Positions 44,690-56,600 of a stretch of 64,000 bases of DNA are shown here, one piece after another. Position 1 is the first letter of the stretch. Each line of letters starts with the position of its first letter. The stretch comes from Trichuris trichiura. Taxonomy: Eukaryota; Nematoda; Enoplea; Trichinellida; Trichuridae. A program made the translations under genes and the position numbers. The notes under the pieces are model-generated. The model was not told where the DNA came from. It ran no database searches and saw only the letters and a program-made list of their open reading frames with translations. The DNA lies in NCBI GenBank assembly GCA_037903355.1, contig JBAJFE010000004.1, forward strand, positions 6,122,001 through 6,186,000. Direction: 5' to 3'.

Positions 44690-47600
44690 ATGCCAAATAA
44701 GCAACAAGCATCTACTAGTGAAGGTTATGCCGACGATGTTCCTTTGGTTAAGCGCCTTCGTCGCAGCGCTCAAAGCAGTGCCACAGACGATGAGGTCAGC
44801 TCGTTTTCGTCAGATCAAGTGGCAAACAATTGCATTTGCAGACTAGAAACTCTGAAGAGCTGTTTCACACGCTAAGGAATTTTCTGAATGAAGAAGGGCG
44901 CTCCTTGTGCGAAGAGCTCTTTCGGCATCCGCTGAAAAAGTAAAAAGTTCACTCTTTTTGGCTAGGCCCTATCTGTCCCACAGAAATTGTAAACTTTGAA
45001 AAGAGAGAACGTCCTAATTACCTTCTACTGAAGACTATCGTTTCTTCCCAAAAATTGTAAGTAATGGTAACAGAATTTGTCGTTCCCCATCGGAGTTATC
45101 CGTTCTTTTTGAAATGGCGTATCTTGTACAGCTAAAGGTGGGTGTTTAATTTTTTGTAACGGTTGCGTAAACTTTCATTGCAACTACGAGAATAATCCAC
45201 TAGTCTAACGAATTAATTCTGCGTATAACCGATGAGATTAACAGTGTTTATAGTTAAGGAACAAATATCGAACCTGTGCATTGTTAGTATTAGTAGCTTT
45301 AGCAAAGTCAACTTCTATAATTTTCGTTCGTTTATCAATGAAATGTCGGCAGATATGGAAATGTTGAAAGGGCAGTATTAATATTACGTGAATTAAATGC
45401 ATACCACTCGATCCTGCTGATGTCTGGTTGTCCATTTCCCAGCGAGAGGAACGGTTATGAAACGGTTGCGGAAGAGTGGACCGGTATTCCTTTTTTACAA
45501 AGGACTTTTACGCAAAGTCAGTGATTGTCAAGGATGACAGGAGATGCTGGGAATGACTGGGCGAATCCGGCAAACTTGAGTAAGAAAAGAGACTACTCGT
45601 TCCCCTGGTATTCTTTCCCTATTTTCCCTGGTTCTCAAAGGTAGGATGAGCTCATTGGGGCAATGACGAGCTGACCTTGAGAAACAGTCGTCTGAATGTT
45701 ACTTAAATCGGCTAGTTTTGTGTTTATGTTCTGAAAATTCCGGCAATGTGGGGTAAAGGTTTTTGATTTGAGACAAAATGAATGATGCACGTAATTGTAA
45801 ACCTCAGATTTTAAAAAATATAGTTACGTTAGAAATGCTGTTCTAAAACGCAGGTGTTCATTTTTCCAGCGCGTTTTCAGTATATCTGCTTGCTTAGGAG
45901 TTCACCAGAGTATCATAAAATCATAAACAAGCCAATGGACCTAACGATCATTCATCAAAAGTTCAAAGATGGGGAATACTCAAACTGCGACAAATTCATA
46001 TGCGACATGCAATTAATGGTTGAAAATGCCAGGCTTTATTACAAGGTATTATTAAGAAGTCGATAGCCCTTAGCTTTAATGGCATTTTATAAATATACAG
46101 GAAGATTCGCAGATATATCAAGACGCTTGTGACCTCTGGAAAGTGTTAGTTGAAGTTAGGCTCAAACAATTGGAAAATGTTGAAGGCTTAGAGAGCAGCT
46201 GCCGTTCCCGAGATTCATCGCCCACTCCATCCTCTCGCAGCTTGAGGTACTCTCATTTTCGCCAATGTCAGCAGCCGGGGTGTAATATGCCATTTTGTTC
46301 AGGTCAAACAGTCCGAGCCGATCTTTGAAAAGTTGGGAAAGAAGTAACCTGGTTTCAGAGGTTCAGTCGACGCCTGCACAATTGTTCGAGGATTTGCTGT
46401 CGAATGTACTGACAGCGGTTTCCGACGACGGCAGGTTGATTTGTCAATGGTTCAAAGTCTCACTTCCTAAAGAGGTAAAACATAGGAAAACTACTGCATT
46501 TTTTTCTATTTTTAACGCGTTTAAGCTGTACCCAGAGTATTATGCGTGCATCGAGGAGCCTATGGATCTGCAAACAATGGCCAGAAAGATTCGTAACCGT
46601 GCTTACAAGAGTTTAGATGACATGGAGTCTGACATGCTTCTGTTATGCACCAACGCTGGGATGTTCAACGAACCACATTCAACGGCTGCTAAGGTTTACT
46701 TGCGTTGTGTTTTTCTGTAGGCTTTACCCTCTTGCCTTGTACCAACTTAGGATGCCGCTCTTCTCAGCAAAATTTTCTCACATCGCAAGTGCGAATTACT
46801 TCAAATGGGAAAGCGACCATTACCCAAGAAAACGTAAGCGATTTTATTTTAACCTTACTGGTCATACATAGTTTTTGTTTTTTTAAAATCGAATTGCTCC
46901 AGTAGTTTAGCAACTGTGATTTTAAAAAGTTGAACTAAGTGAATTATCCATTGCAGAATGGCTTAACTTGAGTAAGTAGGTGTACATAAAAGTTGTTTAC
47001 TGGTTATACGTATACGAAGTCCTTTTGTTCTGTTTTATTTTGCACGGCCACAAGTCTTTCATTATCGTATGGCCGGCGTATTAATACTTACATGCAGATT
47101 TAATCTTATTTAACTGAATTCGTAACGATGTCCAGGTGTATCATTGTACGAAAAGTGTGGACGGTCGGTTAATGGCATTTCTATAATAGCTCAAAGGAAG
47201 ATTCAACGTCTAATTCCTACGTAACGAGTCAGGCATGATAATTGATTGAAGATTACTTTCTTTGCAGCGACTGTGTATGGTTTCAGGCATTTCTGCAACT
47301 TTTGTGCTCTGTTGGAATAATCTTTTTTTGTGGTCAGATAGTTCATACAGCGAATGGATGATCGGGCAGTCATATGATAGTGGCATAAGTGCTGACACTT
47401 TATTGATAAATTCAGAGAAACTCGTAAAAAGGGGCTAGAACATTTCTAATTCAGTAAACTTTCTATTATGTTCCGCGGAGTCCTGCCGCCTCTCTGACAG
47501 CGGTTGATGGAAAGAAATCAATGAGCCCATTTTTGGATATCAGCGAAATTTTTCAAATAGCTGACTAGACAAATTTTACTTCTTTGGATGAAAAATGACA

Positions 47601-50600
47601 ATCAGTTGAGCAGTATTTAGTGAGTTCACTAGCTGCAATGAAGCTTTGCAGTCCCAGTTTCGGGTTTTGCCCAGGCAAAGCCGTCGTGGAGCACAAAAGC
47701 TGCAACATGAGGTCTAGTAGTATCATGATCTGCCATTGGTTTGGCGTCTGTTTTGGTGACTTTTCTCACGCAACTTCTGTGAGTCATCACGCTGCAGCCC
47801 TCAGTGGCTGCCTGAACCACTTGTAACCGGTGGTGTACCTTTGACTTTTGTTGACACAGCAAAAGTCCCAGTGTACCACTTGTTACAGACAAACAATGCA
47901 GTGGTCAGAGGCGACCAAAGACGCACGCGCCCGTTTACTTACGGAGTGACAAAGTTATCCATTGAATTCAACTGAACCGGAAGGCGAGGCTGACTGTGTC
48001 GGTGTGGAAAAATGCTTGCGGCAATGATTTGTCCTACAAGGTGGAATGCAATCGTGGTTTGATCCAGCATACCGTAGATGTGATTGCCATGAACGCATTT
48101 ACGTCTGTTCGGGACATGATCAGCCGGTCTATCAACCCGGTGTGTAAAAGCGACTTCATCGACCGGAATAGGAGAAAATACCAATCATTTGCGTTGGAAC
48201 AGGAGACAGAGATTTCCCTGGACCCAGCATCCGTTACGGACGGGTCTACTATGGCTGCTTTAATGGCGAACGAACGAGACGCCATTGTTCTAAAGGAACA
48301 TTCCTCCATACAAAAGAACACTTTTTGTCACGAATGCTGCCATGTACTGTGGGTGTGAATCCTTATTCTGGATCTGCCTTAGGTTAGCTGATAGACAAGG
48401 AAAGGCAAATGTTGACGCAGCTGGTCGTGGGTAATTGAGAAATCACAGTGAGCCAGCGTCTTATAATCGTCGGGTTCTTAGCATCTGCAAGTCCTTTGAT
48501 AATTACAGCTGAGTATTCGCCAAGCATCCCTTTCAATTCTTCGCCTTAATTTTCATTGAAATCCCCTGACCTCACTCTTATAGTTACCGTAGAATTGGCC
48601 ACTCCGGAAGGGGTTATAGCAAGTCTTTCGCATTGTCTTTTGGCCGAGCGCTTTCTTCTTATGTATCTCACATAGCTCGTGCGACGTCTGCTCTGTATTT
48701 TCTTCAGTAAAAGGAAAATTTACACATTAGGAAAAATAATATCGGACTGTAAGTAAAAAAGACGGCAAAAAACCAATGGCGAAACCAAAAGAAAACTTTG
48801 CTTAAGACGATGTTGGAATGACGGTTACATCGCGAACTATGAAGCGGTGGTGCCCAAAGTGACTGAATAGTCGCGAATAAAATGTTTATTTAGGACAGTT
48901 GTGATTTTTGCACAACGCATTTGTTGTTGCTGCATACAAGTCTATACTGACGTTCAAAAAGTTCGTTCCATTTTTAAACTGCTTAATTGCCTTGCATTCA
49001 TGAACATGGCTAAACCGGATGTATGCATATTGTGTGTTTCTGAGTTTAAGGAATATAAAACTATTTTGCAATAAAATTTATTAGATAACTTCAGTTAATC
49101 GTCTGTGCAGCCCTCATTATAACGTTAATGTAACCCGTACAGCCGTCAGTGGACCCTCAGTTTGACATTTCTGGCATAGGGTTTGCGTAACTCGCATGCA
49201 AGTTTAATTGATGCGGTTTGCGCGATGACGCCTAAATGTTAACGATGGCAAAAGAAATGCTTATATGTGTTTAACATTAATAACAATACAGTATCTTGGA
49301 AATCAAGTTTTTCCGTTGTAACCGTCAGAGCGACGTATGTGCACGTACAGGTTTTGTTTGGCACAATCGTATGATATAGCTGGCATATTGCAAGGACGAT
49401 ATCAAACAATTTTTCTTTGCAGTATAGAGAAAAATTCTGCACTGGTGGATGGACTATTGTGCTATTCGTTTAACATGTTGGAGTTTTGCTCGTTAACCGA
49501 GGATGCCAGTGATTGCTCCAGTATGGACAATTCCATGATATCGCAACTCTACTGTTTCTTACGATTCTGGAGTGAGCCAGGCACGGATGAACCTTACTTT
49601 AACGATTTTGTTCGATTGCCAGATCGAAGGTTAGATGACTTTAGTCTGCTTGGCAATATTTTGAAAAAATTATTTTCTTACTTGAAGAGTTTTTCCGGAC
49701 TACTATGAAGAGACAACTAAACCAGTATCTTTTTACACCATCAACAGAAACATTAAGGTCGTCAAGTATTCGTTTAGTAAGCGTTGTCAATTTGCATTTT
49801 ATAGGAAGGTTTTTACGGAAGTTTGGCTATGCTTCTATTGGAGTTTTGCCTAATGGCGAGGAACACGATGAATTGTTACCTTGGCGAATCTGTGATTTAC
49901 CAAGTCAGCGCTTAGAATAGTATTGAGTAACTGAGTGCGAACGCTGATTATTTCAGAAGGCTCTTCGACTGAAGACATTAGCTATCGGTAAAGCGATCGA
50001 GCTTTGCCCTTTTTTCCAGGTATTGCTGTCATGCGAAATAGTGCTTCTTTCCAGCCGCTCTTTAGGGATGTTTTGGGGAAGGTGGTGCCTTGCGCTTGTC
50101 TAGTCAGAGAACAATGCGTAAAGCTTCATTGGATGTCTCAGCCGACTCTTATACTGGAAGATGTCTTGTAAAATCAGCGGACAAAGTCTCTAACTCGACT
50201 GCACACAGTGATACGTTGGAGGATAGAACACTGGAATACAGAAGTAAACTGATGCAGGTTTATTTTTCCGTCCTTAACTACGTGGTATGACACGGTCAGC
50301 AATGGTCAGAGCGGTTTAAAACTATTCTCCTCAACACAGGACTCGTCGGACCGTCGTTTGAGTGCCGCTTTTATGGATAAGCCTTCAAGGAAAAAATATC
50401 CTGACTATTATCAAGTTATACCAGAACCAATTGACTTACGGACTATCAGGTCATCGATCGAAGCGGATAGGGTACGATTTGCGGTTACCTTTTATGCATT
50501 AAGTGAGAATGTGATTCCTATTTCCGTTTAAGTATCCTTCGTCGAATTCAATGGCTGCCGACTTTGATTTGTTGTTCGAAAATGCAAAGCATTACAACGA

Positions 50601-53600
50601 AGACGGTTCGGTCATTTATCAAGACGCTACCACTCTGAGCAACGTTTTTGCCGAAGCTTTAGCCACCATTTGTCCGGAAGGCATCGAACTTCCTAGAGGA
50701 CCAAGCCACAGAATTAAGTGAATGATTTGCCGAGAGTGACGTGCGCACCCTATGGTTGATTGTTTTCAGACGTGGCTGCACTTACAAGCGCGAAAGGGTT
50801 TCATGCAGGAAACGAAGCGGTAGCTACAGCAGTGATTCATCTGCGAAAGCGTTATTAAAGAGGGGAAAACATGACGAACGAGACAGCAAATTGTGGCAGC
50901 TGTATAATCATATCAAAGATTTTGCCGACTCAAAAGGACGTGTGCTCTCAACGATATTCATAAAGCTGCCATCCAGAATGGTGTTTACTATTTTGCTTTT
51001 CACCGGTATCTTTTCAATTGGTTATAACGTATTTTAGGAGTACCCGGATTACTATGAAGTTATTAAGAAACCTATAGATATGCAGAAGATCTACAACCGC
51101 ATAAGCAGTAATCATTATGAAAATTTGGATGCTTTGGTAGCCGATATTGCATTGATGTTTGACAACGCTTGCAAGTACAATGATCCCGAATCGCAGATAT
51201 ATAAGGTAAAAATTACTGTAACAGTATTCGTCTAGTAGAATAGACGAAGCTTCTGCAGGATGCTTTGATGCTCCAGCGGCTGTTGCTTCTGAAAAAGTCT
51301 GAACTGCAAGCAGACGAACCCAAAGTTATTGACGTGCAGCATTGGGTACAGGAGATGGTAACTAGCATTTTCTTGGCCGTATGCAATCATCAGGTATAGC
51401 ATTGGTAAATCGCCTTACTTGCTATGAATCTCTTGTTCGTACAGGACGAAGACGGCCGTTGTTACGCCGATTCACTGTACGAGTTTGCAGCGGCAAATGA
51501 TCAACAGGGGTAGTATTAAAACACTGCTATGAATAAGTTAAAAACTTGCCGAGTTTCAGGAAATTCTTTACCTTAGATCAAATCAAGAAAAACATTGACA
51601 AGGCAAATAAGGAAAAATTTGTTTCTGTTTTGTCTTTTGCATCTGAATATCTTTAGAAGCGATACCGACGTTTAGACCGCTTCCAGGAGGACATGTTTGC
51701 AATGTTTCGAAACGTTAGGGAAAATTTTCCACCTGATTCACAAGTGAGCTCTGAACGTTTAAAGAATTGTACCGTGTTCATTAACTGTTCCCCATCTTTG
51801 AGGTTTTTGAAGATTCCATTGAGCTGCAGTCATGCTTCATAAGAACACGCAATGAATTGACTAAAGAAGGGGATGTATTCTACTCTCCTGCTCTGTCGTA
51901 CGCAGAAAAAGACTTGAACGCTGAAGTGCAGGAGCAGAAATGCCACAGTGTACATAAGGAATACAAGGACCCAGTTGAATTAGCGGGGGCCAAAACATGT
52001 GTAAGTGGACTTTTCCGGGAAATGAAAGCACAATTGTTGAATATATGAAAGGCTACTCTTGTCATTTCGCTTACGGCGATTTATTTTTGTGCATTTGTTG
52101 ATAACGGGCATCTTTGGGAGAGGTTTATCGAGTCTGCCTCCGAAGTGACTTCGTTTGGCTTTCGAAACGATCCAACCTGTCCGCGTTGCTGAATAGCACA
52201 ATTGGCTTACCGTATCACCGGTAATATGTCGCAAGTTTTGTCGGCTGGTGCTGAAAACAGCGGGCATTACCGGTGAAAGATATTCTCAGTTTTACCAATT
52301 TATATTCGCCTGTGAGAATGTATAATTTATAAATTATTCGCAGTGAGATATTAATTTGTAATCAAGTACTAATAATGTAACTCAATTGTAACGACTTACT
52401 GCAGTACTTTTCATGTTGTGCAGTGCGTTGTTACAATTGAACGAGCAGACATAATTTTATTCTTTTATCCGGAAGCTACCTATTGCTAACAAGAAGAGTT
52501 TGTTGGAAGAACCTAAGCTCAGGAGCAGCCGCGTCTTGTCTTTGGCGTCTAGTCGAGTGACTCAGTAGTGATAACCATTAGTGAACTGGAAATTCCTATT
52601 TCAGCAGGATGGCCAGGAAATGGCAAGTGTTGTAGTACGAGACGTTGTATACAACGTTGGTGACTTTGTCTATGTGAAGCCCACTGAAGCTGGATTACAG
52701 CCGCACATTCTGTTTTTAAAACGTATGTGGAAAACTGGCGAAAAATATGAAGTACTCGCCTACGGGAACTGGTTCTATCGCCCTTCGGAAACGTTTCACA
52801 CGGCTACTCGTAAATTTTTGGACCATGTATGTTCCAGTTTTTGTTGAAATAGTGGGTTAATTTTTTAAAATTTTTTTTAGGAAGTTTTCATCACTGATTT
52901 TTTCGACAAAATCGACACTCAGAGGATAATGGGCAAATGTTATGTCATGTTTGTGAAGAACTTTTTCAAATATCGCCCTGTAGTAAGTGCTCATTTTTCT
53001 GTTAATCTTCTTTAGCATCCCGTTATGGTATTCAAACGCGCAGGGTTTCATGGATGAAGACGTTTATGTCTGCGAATCCAAGTATCTGGGTCGAGTAAAA
53101 CACTTCAAAAAGTTGAGGGTATTTGATGATTGATAAGATAAAGGCCATTCAGTCTTATTCACTCTTGTTTATAAGACGTGGGAAATGAATTGTTCCGAAA
53201 GCGATGTCTTATTCGAAGAACGATTGGTGCCTTTAGTTCCAATTAGAAAGCCATTTGTTTTTGCTGGCAGAGAATCTGCTGATATTGAAACTTCGCCTAA
53301 CGTCGATGATGTTGACTCTGACAGCGAATCACAAACGTCTGTTCTAGAGATGGAACGTTGTGTAACTATTCTGTCCATTGAGTAGCATAGTAGTTCTTGT
53401 AGCAAAGCATTTTTGTACAGGAACTTGTTCTCAAAAGCGACCCAGCCGAAGAAACTATTGAGTACGAGCAAGCATGTCATAATAAGTTTTGGGTGAAGCT
53501 CGGCGACTGCGTTTATCTGGCTCCACGTGAAGTCAAGCCGAACATACTGCACGTTGAACGTATCTGGAAAGCTAATGCGTAAATAAACAATAATTTTTCT

Positions 53601-56600
53601 TTCTGCTTGTATGGGACTCGATTTAGGGAAACCTGGATTTCCGGTGTGACATTCGTATTCCCTTGTCAAATAGAGCACGAACCCACTCGACTGTTTTACA
53701 AGAATGAAATATTCGCTGTGGAAAATCGAAAAGAGTACCCAATCTCGAGAATTACTGGCTTATGCTCTGTGCTTTCAGTGAAGTCCTATTGCTGCCGTAG
53801 GCACCTGTTTGCCTGCTCTTCGTTCTGATGTTAGATCTACCATTTCAGACCGTCTCGCTGAAATACCGGAAGTAGACGTTTATCTTTGCGATTCAAAGGC
53901 AGTTTCTGCGGATGACAACAAGTACATGGTACCGGAGAATCACGAAGGGAAGTTCAGGTTTAAGGCACGCAAGCTGATAGTTCGATTATAGTTGTAGAAT
54001 ATATGCATTGCAGAATTTTCGTTTTGTTAATGACGTTCTTGAAGACGAAGTGTTCTACTTTGAGAAACCATTGCTAGCAGCGAAGGTTTTCAAAGCTTTT
54101 CTCTGCTTGCTTTACGTCTATTGTAATATATTTCACTTACCGTTGTTTGAAGGAACCGTCGCCATTCTTGATGACAAGGGTGATTTCTTTCGATAACGCC
54201 AGTGACGAGGTTGTTCAAAATTCTGAAGCAGTCCATCCAGACTTCAAAATGCTAAAAGTAATAGCGTTATCTTTCAGTGTGCATGCCCGTTTCAGCCTTT
54301 TCTGCTGAAGGACATGCATTTTACGCCTAAGTTGACTGCACGCTCAAAAAGTGGATACATTCTATTCTCAGCCGTAGTTCGGAAAAGAATAATGGCTGAG
54401 AACCCTGACTGTTCTTTCGGTGATATCAGCAAAATCGTGGGTTCTGAAGTAATTTATTCTTGGGCATAATTCCACTTTGAGCACTGCATTTTTTTTAGTG
54501 GAAGAAGCTGTCGGATGAGGAAAAGAAGCGTTATGAAGAGGAGGCGCAACGCATAGCGGATCAGCGAGCAAAAGCTGATATGGCTGCTGGTAGTCGTCTT
54601 CAGTTATTACCAGGTCAAACTCGAGTGTATTGTTGCCGCTGGAGGGAGTGCGATTACCAGTTTGAAAGTGCTGACCAGCTTAATGATCATATCACGTCTG
54701 CTCACACCAGCCAAATAGGTATGTTTTCCTGTTCACTACTTATCGCGTATGCAAATGGGCTTCCTTAACGTTATTCTGAAGACTTCACTTGTAAGGCATT
54801 TATATTTGCGCTGTTGGAGGACTTCATGACTTGTAAATTGCTTTGTGCGTTGGTTACATCATTGTCCTTGAACTCTGTATTTCTTTAGGAAAAGTGGGCG
54901 ACGATCAATACGTGTGCTTATGGTTGACTTGCTCAAAGTACAGAAAGGAAGGAAAGTAAGTGCCCAGGGTTTCTCCTTGTACATGCATCTTTCAACATTC
55001 TTTCATCTTGTTATGTGGAAGACCTCTTAGTAGGGTCCAGTAAAACTAATTTATTATCCGTTAAAATATGTAATCTATTATTTCGCTAAAGTTTAAACGT
55101 ATAGAAGAACACTGAAAAGCACTTCAAGTTGTAATTAAAGTTTTGCAAACAGTTGCGTCTTTCCAAAATCATCGAAGATTTGCGAACTGATTTAAAAGTG
55201 TCATTTCATCAGTAATCTCTATTAGACTGAACAGACCATAGTGAGGATCATACGTGCAGCCATTGCTTCTGTCAATGAGTAAATGTAGTTTGCCAAGTGC
55301 GTAGTATCCGAAGGTGTGCTTGGAACGGGTACAAAATCTCACCGTTTTTTATTTCTACTTTATTAGTAAACTGTTTTTAAGTAGACTATTAGTTTAAAGC
55401 AGAGCTTTCAGAACCAGCATATTCCGTTTGCACACGGGTGATAGTCTGTCACTGAAGCTGTGCACCTGTCTACTTAATAAGATTCGTGCAAGAACAGAAG
55501 TTTTTCATGCATTGTAAAATAACTATTTTTTGGTAGCCCAAAGATGCAGCAGCGTGATTTGTAAGCTAAGGTAAGGATATTGTAAATAAGTAAATACCGG
55601 AGTCGCGTTTCAAGTCGTTTGCTATTTTACTTGCTCTTTTCACTACGTCGAATTTTTTGTCGTTACAGCCGTGGGCTATTTTTTTCGTTCACCGTAGGCG
55701 AGTTCGCATCAAGGATTTCCTGTTACCCTTTGAAGGCTCCTTGTAATGGGCTCTAAAAAGCTTCTTTGCGCTTCTAGATAATTTTGACTCTGCTGCGCAA
55801 TTTCTTTTAGTTTTTGTAAGGTTTCTGCAGTTTTCTCCTGCAGACAGGGAAAGCGAAAATAACCTTTTCATTTCATCTACGTTCCATTCATTTTACAGTA
55901 TTTTCAATGACTCTACTCCTCCGATTTGGGCATCGCAGCGATAAGGCAAACTGATCGGTGGCGGTCATAAAATAGGAAGACCGAAAGTCGGAGGACCAAA
56001 CGGTCGAAACACTAAAAGCCAAAATACCGAATAGTACAAATGGTGGACAGTTGAAATACCGAGGTCTAAATTGTGGTTACAATTGCCCTCTTTATCGGCG
56101 GTATTCTTATTCGTGAATTCCCTGTAGCGCGGTTTGTCCGGAATGAAGTGTAACGTCATTTTTTATAAGATATTGGCGCATCGCTGCTAAACGTTACATA
56201 TGCTTTAGTGTTTTTGTACGCGTGTACATTGGCATCGCTATGTTCCAACTTGTATGATATCCTCTTTTTAATCTATTACGGTTCGGTATACTGAATACAA
56301 TGGTGAGTCGCTTTTCGTGATCTACTATTCGTTTCTTGTTTGGGCTCACAATTTGCATTCCTGTCTTGGCTTGGCGCATTTAAGGAAAAAGGGAACGAAA
56401 GGATGAATTTACATTTCCCTTTCTTCCAAGTGCTTTTTCCATATGTAATTTTGCTTAGAGTGCTTTGTATTTCGTGATTAGTAAGTCGCTCAGATATTTG
56501 AAGTGGTATAATCTTTCGGTGTTTGTTTAAAAACTAATTCTAGGACTAAGACTATTAAAAACTAAGAAACACCCGTTAGGATGGAAAAAAGAAAAACAAA

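Noticed and set aside
48034..48321. 95-codon - frame opposite the PBRM1 intronic ORF
   Set aside because: Fully antisense to the larger + frame; no domain in either, so the choice of strand is uncertain and only one was listed.
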